Source of the DNA: Blepharisma stoltei | Taxonomy: Eukaryota; Ciliophora; Heterotrichea; Heterotrichida; Blepharismidae | Assembly: GCA_914767885.1 (NCBI GenBank) | Contig: CAJZBQ010000020.1 | Coordinates: 1,178,001 to 1,242,000 of the forward strand | Reading direction: 5' to 3' | Length of the DNA stretch: 64,000 bases | Part shown: positions 44,701 through 53,612 of the stretch, piece by piece | Numbering within the stretch: position 1 is the stretch's first letter | Layout: each line of letters opens with the position of its first letter | Position numbers and translations under genes: made by a program | Notes under the pieces: model-generated | Database searches by the model: none | What the model was told of the DNA's origin: nothing | Seen by the model: the letters and a program-made list of their open reading frames with translations, nothing else

Positions 44701-46670
44701 TCTTGCATCTATTTTTTATCTATTATGTGAATTTATAGCAAATGCAATGACTGCTATTGTTATTCATATTTAATAAAGCATTTTCTTTGCTTCTTTTTAA
44801 ATATTAGTAATTTAATATTTTTTTTTATGTGTATTTTTTTCATGCGGTTTTTTTTCATTTTTGGGGGTTGAATTTTTTTCCGCCCTGGTTTCGAATTTTT
44901 TTTTCTTTTCCATGTATTTTTTTCCTATCGTTTCAAAAAATTGGAAAATTTTATGTCAAATTTGACTGTGGGAAACTGTAGGAAAAAAAATACAGTGTAT
45001 TTTTTTCCGCTTCACCCCTTGTTGAGCCTTCAAGTCTTCCTTCTTATTTATTTTGGGGAAATTACAGTGGCATCAACTACCTCACAGTTTCAAGAAACCA
45101 GCACATCCCTCAATACTGCGGTGGCTGCTGGTCCTTTGCCTCCACTTCTGCCCTTGCTGACCGCTTTAAGATTCTCCGTAATGCGACATGGCCTGATTAC
45201 AATATTGCCCCACAAGTTCCAATCTCTTGTGATTATCTGAGTTTTGGCTGCAATGGGGGAGATCCTATGACTGTTTATAAGTACATATATGACCGTGGGA
45301 TCACTGATGAAACCTGTGCCACTTACCAAGCCAAAGATAGAGACAATGGGCTTGAATGCACAAGGCTATCAAGATGTAAAACTTGCTACAGTAACGGAAA
45401 ATGCGACATTCCTGACACCCATCTTGTTTACAACGTAACTACTTATGGCTCAGCCATTGGCGAAACCCAAATGCTAAACGCTTTACAAAATGGTCCAATT
45501 GCCTGTGCAATGGATGCTACAAATGAATTCGAAAACTACACAGGAGGGATTTTCATTCCTACAGACCACGAGGTTGTCACCAATCATGTCGTAGAGCTTG
45601 TAGGCTATGGGGTAGAAAATAATACCAAATATTGGATTGGGAGAAATTCCTGGGGCACTTATTGGGGAGAAAAAGGACTCTTTAGGATCATTAGAGGAAA
45701 AGATGCCCTAGCTATTGAAGAATACTGCGCTTGGGCAACCCCAGATCCAGTTGTAAAACAGGTAAATAAGACCTTGGTAGAGGAAAAGACAGTAGCGGAG
45801 CTCAAGATATTAGAAGCTTTTGAGAGACCTGAAAAAGCAGGCTGTAGAGTAGAAAAATCAGAACTAAAACTGCAGGCAGAAGCAAATGGGTATGTGATAG
45901 AAGAAAACGCTGCTCCAGCACTCCCAGCAGCTTGGGACTGGAGAAACATGTCTGGGCTGAACTACATGTCCTGGACAAGGAACATGAATAACCCACAGTT
46001 CTGTGGGGCCTGCTGGGCACACGCAGCTACGTCTTGTATTGCAGACAGAATCAATATTCTAAGAAATGACACTGTTGCCCAGATTTCTATATCTCCACAG
46101 GTAATTCTCAATTGTAATGCAGGCGGCAACTGCACAAGTGGAGACCCAATTGGGGTTTATAAATTCGCCCAGCAATATGGTCTTCCGGATGATACTTGCC
46201 AACAATATCTTGCAGAGCCAGTAGAAAATGCGACTTGCACAGCACGACAAGTCTGTGAAACCTGCATCCCGCCTCCTCCTAAAGAGGGACAAACTTCTAA
46301 TTGTTCAGCTATAACAAATCCTCCTCTCTGGTATGTTGGGTCTTATGGGTTTTTAGCTGGAGTTACGAAAATGAAGCAAGAAATTTATACAAACGGGCCA
46401 ATCAGCTGCGGAATTTACTACTCAAAATCTTTTGAAAACTACAAAGGTGGCATTTTCAGCGAGCTAACAATGACTACAAAGGTCAATTATGAAGTCGCCT
46501 TAGTAGGTTGGGGAGTCAATAAAGCAGGCACTGAATATTGGATTGGTAGAAACTCACAAGGCACAATGTGGGGCGAAAGTGGATTCTTCAGAATCCAAAT
46601 GTACAGAGACAATCTCGGTATTGAAACAGACTGCAGTTGGGCAATCCCTAATATAACCAGAACTAACTAA
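41798..46670 (+). CDS. Double-domain cathepsin X/Z-like protein 4, first domain with intact catalytic residues
   Basis: Signal peptide (M-S-R-F-L-L-Q-H-L-L-I-V-L-F), then two cathepsin X/Z-like domains. Domain 1 has Y-C-G-G-C-W (catalytic Cys74 counted without the insertion), N-H-V-V-E-L-V-G-Y-G (catalytic His) and R-N-S-W-G, so it should be an active cysteine protease. Domain 2 keeps the Cys (F-C-G-A-C-W) but has Tyr at the His position (N-Y-E-V-A-L-V-G-W-G) and N-S-Q-G instead of N-S-W-G, so activity is doubtful. Cathepsin X/Z is a lysosomal carboxypeptidase in animals. A 3.1 kb transposon splits codons 40/41; precise loss restores L-V-E-P-S-S. The stop is only 15 bp before the next start. 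Confidence 0.9.
42778..43663 (+). mobile_element. GC-rich retroelement-like insertion with (CATAA)n tail
   Basis: Perfect 12-bp duplication ATAAATTTACTA at 42766-42777 and 43664-43675. Left edge ATATACATAAAATGGCGG, GC-rich body to about 43350, then a 300-bp simple-repeat tail. This fixes the family orientation: AAAATGG edge first, simple-repeat tail last. No reverse transcriptase is visible. Confidence 0.85.
43363..43660. repeat. (CATAA)n microsatellite
   Basis: About 60 units of a 5-bp repeat with a few substitutions (CATGA, CATAG, TATAA). It forms the tail of the retroelement-like insertion. Long reading frames across it are artefacts. Confidence 0.95.
43778..43972 (-). pseudogene. Relic of Pogo/CENP-B-type transposase helix-turn-helix
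   Basis: Minus-strand reading (stop TAA at 43778) gives K-R-L-T-A-G-D-K-L-V-I-A-Q-Y-Y, then Y-E-D-I-A-Y-K-F-N-I-S-K-S-S-V-G-E-L. This is the shape of the N-terminal psq/CENP-B-like DNA-binding helix-turn-helix of Pogo transposases (I-A-x-x-F-x-I-S-x-S-x-V). No start codon and no catalytic DDE domain are present, so this is a deletion remnant. Confidence 0.7.
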
Positions 46671-46685
46671 TTTAGATTAATAAAT

Positions 46686-47333
46686 ATGCATAATGTCAAA
46701 GCTATACAAAAATTAAACGAAGAAGAGCTGAAGCTAAATATTTCAGGCGATGCCTCTTGGCATGCGAAATATAAAGATAGCGCTTATGTGTTTGTAGGAG
46801 GACTGAATTATGACATGAATGAAGGGGATATTATACAAGTTATGAGCCAATGTGGAGAAATAGTGGACTGCAATTTAATAAGAGATAAAGATACAGGAAA
46901 GAGTAAAGGATTTGCATTTATTGCGTATGAGGATCAGAGGAGCACAATCTTGGCTGTTGATAATTTTAATGGAATTACTCTGTGTGGAAGAATGATCAAG
47001 GTAGATCATGTAAATGATTATAGGGTAGGAAAAGAATATTTGCAAGTAGATGAAGAAACTGAGATCAAAAATCTATATACGCCATCTGGACCTGAAGGGA
47101 AAGGCTGAGGCAAATTTAGGAGGCTAAATGAAGAAGAACTAAAAAAGCATGAAGAAAGAACAGAGAAATTAGTGTACGACGAGGACGAAAAATGAGAAAA
47201 AGAATTTATGAAAAATAATGAGAAAAAGCATAAAAAACATAGAGAAAAAGAGCACAAAAAGAAGCATCATAAGCATAGAGAAAAGGAGCACATAAGAAAT
47301 GAAAAAAGTAAAAAGAAGCATTCAGAAGATTAA
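46686..47333 (+). CDS. RBMX2/Ist3 (Snu17)-like spliceosomal RNA-binding protein
   Basis: 215 residues. One RRM (about residues 35-115) with RNP2 V-F-V-G-G-L and RNP1 K-G-F-A-F-I-A-Y, an upstream N-E-E-E-L segment, and the G-K-G-W-G followed by acidic then K/H-rich C-terminal tail typical of the RBMX2/Ist3 family. In yeast Ist3 is part of the RES complex of the activated spliceosome, which retains unspliced pre-mRNA; a role in splicing the 15-16-nt introns here is an inference. Two TGA codons (47107, 47193) are Trp. No insertion. Confidence 0.9.
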
Positions 47334-47443
47334 ATTAATTTATTTGTATACAAAAAAGGATATTATAAGTTTGCGCTGAACTGGTAAAATTTGTTATATT
47401 AACTGAACAACTGTTTTCTCAGTTTTTTAGCATTTAAAATTGC

Positions 47444-47890
47444 TCACATCTTTCTTTTAGACCGTATCCTAATGGGTTGCAATTTATTTAAGCAGACGGG
47501 GTATAAAATTCCAGTCCTTCTTCCAGACTCATCCAAGCTGTTGGACTCATTCATCAAGCATTTATAAATGCACAATGATAGACCCCAAACATATGAAAAA
47601 ATCTCATAGGTCATGGTTTTGCTTGCCCTCAGCAATATTTTCTCCTTTGCTTCATCTTACGTAAATTATTATCTAAAAAGCTTGCAAATGCGAACCCCTT
47701 TATTCCCTCCAGCGGGATCAAAAACAAAATTCCATAACTCTTGGTGATATAAATCAAAATTTTTTATCCCAATCAAGCAATGGCAATTATTAGGGATTTT
47801 CATTCTTTTCATATTATCGCTGGCATTATATTGAATAAATCCAAGCCTATGTCTTGAAACAGCAATCATTTCCGATAAAAGTTTCATAGA
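47444..47890 (-). pseudogene. Decayed archaemetzincin (AMZ) gene
   Basis: Family-typical H-C-L-I-G-I-K-N-F-D-L-Y and E-L-W-N-F-V-F-D-P-A-G appear in one frame (47890-47672), and N-E-S-N-S-L-D-E-S with Y-P-V-C-L-N-K-L-Q in another. Between them the zinc-site segment H-M-F-G-V-Y-H-C is found one base out of frame, while in the flanking frame the first zinc His reads Tyr. A compensated pair of frameshifts and an unsolved break near 47670 indicate a dead gene. The rest of 47334-48312 is AT-rich; possible N-terminal remains extend to about 48150. Confidence 0.75.
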
Positions 47891-48312
47891 GAGAATTGCT
47901 ATTTTTCCCTATAAAAGAAAGCTTTGCAAAAAATTTGATAAAAATTGACGGTATCTTCAGAGTTTAGTCGATGACTTGAATATAAATTTTATTTTAAGAG
48001 CCAGGAATTCTTGCTATATCTTGAAATTGGCCAAAGACTTGGCTTTCTTCTTATTAGAGCCCAATAATTTGCTTGGATTAAGAGGAGGCTGAAATAATTT
48101 TGCAGAAAAATATTTTTTAGACCTGGGGCAGCATTTCCAATAGCAGTTCTTCTTCGATTTAAATTTTTATTATAAAAATAATAAATTTAGCAATAAAATT
48201 ACATTAAAATACAAAATAATTCGATTATGCATAGAATATAATCAGAAAAGTTCATATTTAAATTTTCTTTTTCGTGATTTATTTCCTATTATTTTCATTT
48301 TTATATACAAAT

Positions 48313-49518
48313 ATGGGAAACTGTGCTTGCCTCAAAGATCAATCCTCGACCGAAAAGCAGCTTCGAATTAACAAAGATGGGACTGTAGAGATGGAAAAAT
48401 CCGATCCTCAAAGCCGCTTAGCATCCCAAGAAACAGTCGCTTTAAAAGAGCTAAAAATCTCCTTATGAGACATAGTAAAGCTGCAAAGTGTCCTTAGAGG
48501 CTATATAGATCGCAAAAAGATCCAAAGTATTAACCTAACAAAATCAGTTGAAGTGAAATTCACCCAAGCTGCTCCTAGTAGCTATCAAGCCTACTCTGCC
48601 CCTTCAGATTCAAATATTCAGTATAAAGTTAAAACTAACTTTTTTCCTGCAAGTGAAAATATCGTAAGATCTAGCATAAAAGAAATTCCTGAAAGCCAGA
48701 TCCCTGACTACTCAACTGCGGCTACAAGACTTGCGTTTTCAAGGCTAGGGCCATTTGCAGCAAAAGAGCTTTTTAAAGATAGTGAGCCTAGAACCAAGCA
48801 TGGGCCTGTTGAAATGGAAAACGGAGCTATATATATTGGAGAATGAAACAATAATTATCAAAGACATGGCTTCGGCGTCCAGCTTTGAAATGATGGATCT
48901 CGATATGATGGATTTTGACTAAACGACAAAGCAAATTTAAAAGGAAGACTGATCCATGGAGATGGAGACGTCTATGAAGGAGAATGAAAAGATGATAAAG
49001 CCCACGGCTTTGGAGTCTATGTCTATATGGACGGAGCCAGATATGAAGGGTATTGGAAAGATGATAAACAGCATGGAGAAGGCACTGAAACTTGGCCCGA
49101 CGGAGCACGATACCAAGGAGAATATGCAGGCGGGCAGAAGCAAGGAAGAGGCAGATTTGAATGGGCTGATGGGAGCATTTATGAAGGTGAGTTTAAAGAT
49201 AATGACATTCATGGGGTGGGGATTTATATGTGGAGTGACGGCAGAAAATATGTAGGAGAGTGGATACATAACAAAATGGAAGGGACTGGAACTTTTACGT
49301 GGAGTGACGGAAGGTCATATAAAGGAGGATATGTTGATGATAAAAAACAAGGATATGGAGTGTTTGAGTGGCCTGATGGAAGAAAATATGAAGGTGGCTG
49401 ATATAATGGAAAACAACATGGGAGTGGATTTTATTATACTTCAAATGGAAGTAAAAGAGAAGGAGAATGGAAAGACGGCAAAAGAGTGAAATGGATGACT
49501 AACGATCTAGATAAGTAA
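48313..49518 (+). CDS. Myristoylated IQ/MORN-repeat protein A
   Basis: 401 residues. The N-terminus M-G-N-C-A-C fits N-myristoylation plus palmitoylation, so membrane attachment is likely. An IQ-like motif ([13 protein letters not shown]) suggests calmodulin binding. From about residue 175 at least nine MORN repeats (Y-x-G-x-x-x-x-x-x-x-H-G-x-G) run to the C-terminus. MORN proteins in ciliates and other alveolates scaffold the cell cortex and basal bodies. Several Trp are coded by TGA. No insertion. It has a paralog directly downstream. The upstream in-frame ATG lies in AT-rich leader; ATG 48313 is chosen for the M-G-N-C start shared by both paralogs. Confidence 0.9.
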
Positions 49519-49692
49519 TATTTTAATATATGATAATAAATTTGAAATTTTAGGAAAATGATTTTTAATGTATTTGAGAAATCTTATCCAAGCTAAATTT
49601 CACTGATTTTATTAAGAAATAGACTACAAAATCTTATTTTCTATAGAATAAACTGTCAAAAAGCATACCATTATTATACTATTTTAAAAATT

Positions 49693-50932
49693 ATGGGAAA
49701 TTGCTCTTGCCTCAAATGTCCTGGCGAAAACGAAAAATCTACTATGGAAAATTTCCACGAAATGCAAAAACCCAGTCTCAAACAAAAACTCCTATGTGGT
49801 GACAAAAAGCCTCAAACTGAAATTCAAATCAGCATGTGGGAAATCGTCCGCCTCCAAAGTGTCCTTCGTGGCTATTTAGAGCGTAAAAAAACTCATATCA
49901 TTAACAGAACAAAATCAATAAAAGCACAATTTAGCTCAGCCATACCAGACCCCTTAACTGAAAGCTCTCCCCAAATTAAGCCAAAAAAACAATTTCTACC
50001 TTCTTCTCTGTCCACAATTACCAGATCATTTTTAAAAGAAATCCCAGAAGAAGATATTCCTGACTACTCCACAGCAGCAAGTAGAGCTACCTTAGCCAAG
50101 CTTGGGCCTTATAAAATAGATGAACCATTTCCTGAAAATGAGCCTAGAATGAAGCACAACCCAGTCGAGCTGGAAAATGGAGCTATTTATATAGGAGAAT
50201 GGAATAAAAATAATCAAAGGCACGGGTTTGGGCTGCAACTCTTTACTGACGGGTCTCAATATGAAGGGTATTGGATAAAAGATAAAGCAAACATAAAAGG
50301 AAGATTAGTCCACGACGATGGCGATGTCTATGATGGCGAGTGAAAGGACGATAAGGCTTGTGGATATGGAATTTATGTATATATTGATGGGGCAAGATAT
50401 GAAGGAGACTGAAAAAATGATAAACAAAATGGCATAGGGACTGAGTATTGGCCTGATGGAGCGAAATATCAAGGAGAGTATTTAGCTGGCCTAAAACATG
50501 GAAAAGGAAAATTCGAATGGGCAGATGGAAGTACCTATGAAGGGGACTTTAAAGACAATGATATTCATGGGCTTGGGGTTTATACATACTTTTTGTGATA
50601 GTTTTGATTATTTTTTGAAAGGAAATTGGAAAAGAATATTTAGGTAAAAAAATATATGATGTGATGGGAGAAAATATATAGGAGAATGGGCAAAGAATAA
50701 AATGCATGGGAGAGGGACTTTTACTTGGAGTGATGGGAGATCGTATAAAGGGGAGTATGCTGAGGATAAAAAGCAAGGATTTGGAGTTTTTGAGTGGCCT
50801 GATGGAAGAAAGTTTGAAGGAAACTGATATAATGGCAATCAGAATGGGGTCGGCTGGTATTCAACTACAAATGGGTTGAAAAAGAAAGGTGAGTGGAAAG
50901 ATGGGAAAAGAATAGCATGGATTACTGAATAA
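49693..50932 (+). CDS. Myristoylated IQ/MORN-repeat protein B
   Basis: Tandem paralog of the previous gene: M-G-N-C-S-C start, IQ-like motif [13 protein letters not shown], conserved [13 protein letters not shown] and nine or so MORN repeats with TGA-coded Trp. It is interrupted in one MORN repeat by a 70-bp insertion (50587-50656). Removing it with no TA logic gives V-Y-T-W-C-D-G-R-K-Y; removing it at the nearest TA pairs shifts the frame by one. Either the boundary is unusual or this copy has a frameshift. Confidence 0.85.
50587..50656. other. 70-bp IES-like insertion with non-TA frame-restoring boundary
   Basis: Frame-correct joint ACA|TGA TGT GAT, bounded by AT rather than TA. Paralog A has no insertion here. 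Confidence 0.6.
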
Positions 50933-51110
50933 TTATATAATTTTGTTTATGCCTGCTTTTTGAAATATTTTTAAAATCATATTGGAGTAAACAGAAATAT
51001 AATAGACTAAGGCATGCCAGAAAACTATGAATAATAATATTAATCGATAGAATTATATATAAATAGAGATTATTTATTCAGGAGTTTTCATATTAAGAGC
51101 CAAGCTATAT

Positions 51111-52817
51111 GGATATAGCATAAATTTGAACTTATCTAATTTACGAGTGCTATCACAATTAAACGAAATATATAAGATTTCTATTATTCCAAACAATAAA
51201 GATCAAAATATAATAAAAATGAACATAAGGCAACTCCTAAATGAGCAACACGAAATTGCTAGTTTTCTCGGCCCCAACGATTTTTCTGACTTTGACTTTA
51301 TACGAAAATCGAGTTTAAGAGATTTAATTCCTACACTTCTATATGGCTTTCCCTTGAGTTTTCCAATATAATTTTAAGCTATTATCCTCGAGCAATTTAA
51401 TGGAATTAATATATTTACTTATTTGGAATTTTCAGTAAGCTATTTCAATGATCAAAATCTTATCCTTAAATTTCGAGCTTTTCTTTTGAGTAAAGCAATC
51501 TGAAATAGAACTGTTCAAGAGCTTGACTATATCATTGGAAATACGGTGGCCAATAAAATATCCTAATTATATTAATATTCCTTATTTTATAATTTTATGT
51601 ATTTTTTTATTATTTTAAATGAAAAAGAATAAACTTTTTAAATGAAATATATGCCGATTTTTTTGAAGATTTAAAGAAGGTGGCTGATAAATTGAGCATA
51701 TCAAAAGATTTCTCTGAAAAAAATGTTTTATTTCACATAATGAAGATTATTACTGTAGATCTAGAGTTTAATATAGTTATTTTTAACAAAAATAGAAGAA
51801 AACTATTCCATAAAAGTGCTGACAGCTATTTTTGTATTCCTATTTTTAGAAGAAAAGGGAACTTTTATGTTTTGTATCCTTCTAATCCGCAGTATCTCCA
51901 AAATCTTTATGCAAATACAATTGAAAAGAAGGATAAATTGTTTATGCACTGTGGACATCATTTTGAGCCAAATAGGGTTTCAAGTACAAATATTAGCTGC
52001 AAAAAATGTAATGAAAGGCTATATTCAGCTGAAATAAAAATTAGTTATCCCGAGCAAAATAAAAAAGATATTGATAATAGCCATTCTTATGAAGAAAAAA
52101 AGGTATACTATTTTAAATCGCTTGATATATATTAAAATTAATCATTGCTATTTTTGGCTTGAAATATAATTAATTACTATTAAAAAAAGTATTTATACTA
52201 CAGAAAATGATTTATATAGAAAAGTGGAGCCTCATAAAAATCAAAACCAAGGATTGGATGGATTTAATAAAGCTTATAAATGCTCAGATTGCCATAAACC
52301 CGTTTGCTTGTACTGCAGCGTAAGTAATAAAAACTACAATGAAGTTCATAAAAAATCCACAAGGCCAAGCGGAAACAAATGCAGATATTGCAAAAAAGGT
52401 TTCAATGACTCTCCACGCCTTTAAATTGGAACAAAAATTATATTCCAACTATAAAGCGTATTAATTTTTCATAATACAAAAATTTTTATAAATATTTTAA
52501 ATTAAAAATATAATTTGAAATAAATATTTTGGGAATTAATTTATTTTAAGAAGAATTAATTAAAAAATATTAATCATTTTAGCATTTCAACTGCTTAAGC
52601 AGCATTCTACTCTACTCCCTCTATTAAATTATATAAAAATTATTTATATAAATTGGGTTAGTTTATCCAAAAAGTGGAATTTTTGCCAATTTAAAGGGTT
52701 AGTAAAGAAATGAGAGGATATATAAAAAAATTAGCAGACCATGCCAGAAATATTGGCATGCAAGATGAATTCCATCTAGATAATTATTGCATAGAAAACT
52801 TTATCTCAAAGCAATAG
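51111..52817 (+). CDS. Unidentified gene with Cys-rich zinc-binding parts, fragmented
   Basis: Several open stretches in the same direction: 51126-51370, 51390-51565, 51655-52132, 52215-52410 and 52709-52816. The later ones hold C-G-H-H-F-E with C-K-K-C and C-S-D-C-H-K-P-V-C-L-Y-C with C-R-Y-C, typical of zinc ribbons. Stops between them imply IESs (about 51371, 51566 and 52132) that I could not place exactly, or decay. I do not recognise the family. A link to otubain-type proteins (L-Y-P-S-N-P-Q-Y-L) crossed my mind but is too weak to claim. Confidence 0.4.
52408..52699. mobile_element. MITE-like insertion with TTTAAATTGG inverted repeats, about 290 bp
   Basis: Left ACTCTCCACGCCTTTAAATT, right AATTTAAAGGGTTAG. 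The left end lacks a TA (TGACTC). It separates the last two coding pieces of the gene at 51111. Confidence 0.7.
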
Positions 52818-53612
52818 CTTTCCATAAATGCAATTAAGCAGCACACTAACTGCATCCATTTGAATATTAAATAAGAAATCATTTAGTCATAATTTAAGGT
52901 GTAAACTTTGGTTCTTCATCTTCAGACTTCTCTTCCGCCACCTCACTTCCAGAAATCAAATATTTTGACTCATCTACTTGGCAAGCTTCCTGAGTTTCTT
53001 CTCTTGCCTCTCTTGGTAGATAATTGTGGCGACAAAATAGGTCCTTTCCAAAGACGCACCACTTTTTGAGCCAAAATGACTTTGCAGCCAAACCAATATT
53101 CAGACCCTTTTAATCCTCACCTTAGCTTCTTAGAGTAGCCATATGGGGCTGTTAAACCTTGGAAGCCAGCTGGTGGCCATTCCAGTCCAGGTATTAGTTA
53201 TTATGTATTGCAATAATTCTTATCATTCATATGCATGCCATTTTGAATTTGGTATGTAAAAACCAAATATGCGTTTCAAAACGCAGATTTTAGTGTGGCA
53301 AATTCATAATTTGAAATTTCATATGAAAATGGCGCGTATAACGCCCATAAGAAATTTTTAACAACGGATTATATCCGAATATTTTTTGGCCACAGCTTCT
53401 TTCCTACAAGTTCCAGAGGGCTGTGACTCTTTTTTCTTGGTGTCCCCTTTATCAATGTGGTCGACAGGAGCATCGGGCTAACCTCTGCCTCCATAGTACC
53501 TGCAAGATCTAGAGCAAGAAGAAGTCTTTCTAACCGTTGAGACTCAATGACATAGTGCGAGCCCCAGATCCCTTGAGTAGACCGCTATATATATGGGGCT
53601 CAGATAATTGAG
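52818..53612. other. Unassigned region with repeats and a possible coding relic
   Basis: A minus-strand open stretch at 53091-52894 with an acidic end may be a 3' exon of the VPS13-like gene or an unrelated remnant. 53215-53345 contains an inverted repeat around GCATGCCATTTTGAATTTG and CAAATTCATAATTTG. 53390-53620 is GC-rich and resembles the retroelement-like insertions, but I found no clear target duplication. Confidence 0.35.

Larger units (their letters stand above)
41918..45017. mobile_element. 3.1 kb Mutator-like element with about 725-bp inverted repeats
   Basis: 9-bp target duplication CTTGTTGAG at 41909-41917 and 45018-45026. Arms 41918-42644 and 44293-45017 are inverted copies starting GGGTGA(G/A)GCG and rich in AAAAAAATACA blocks. 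Between the arms lie only a nested MITE (42643-44123) and about 165 bp of spacer. No transposase is visible. Long inverted repeats plus a 9-bp duplication match Mutator-like elements; the family assignment is inferred from structure only. Confidence 0.85.
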
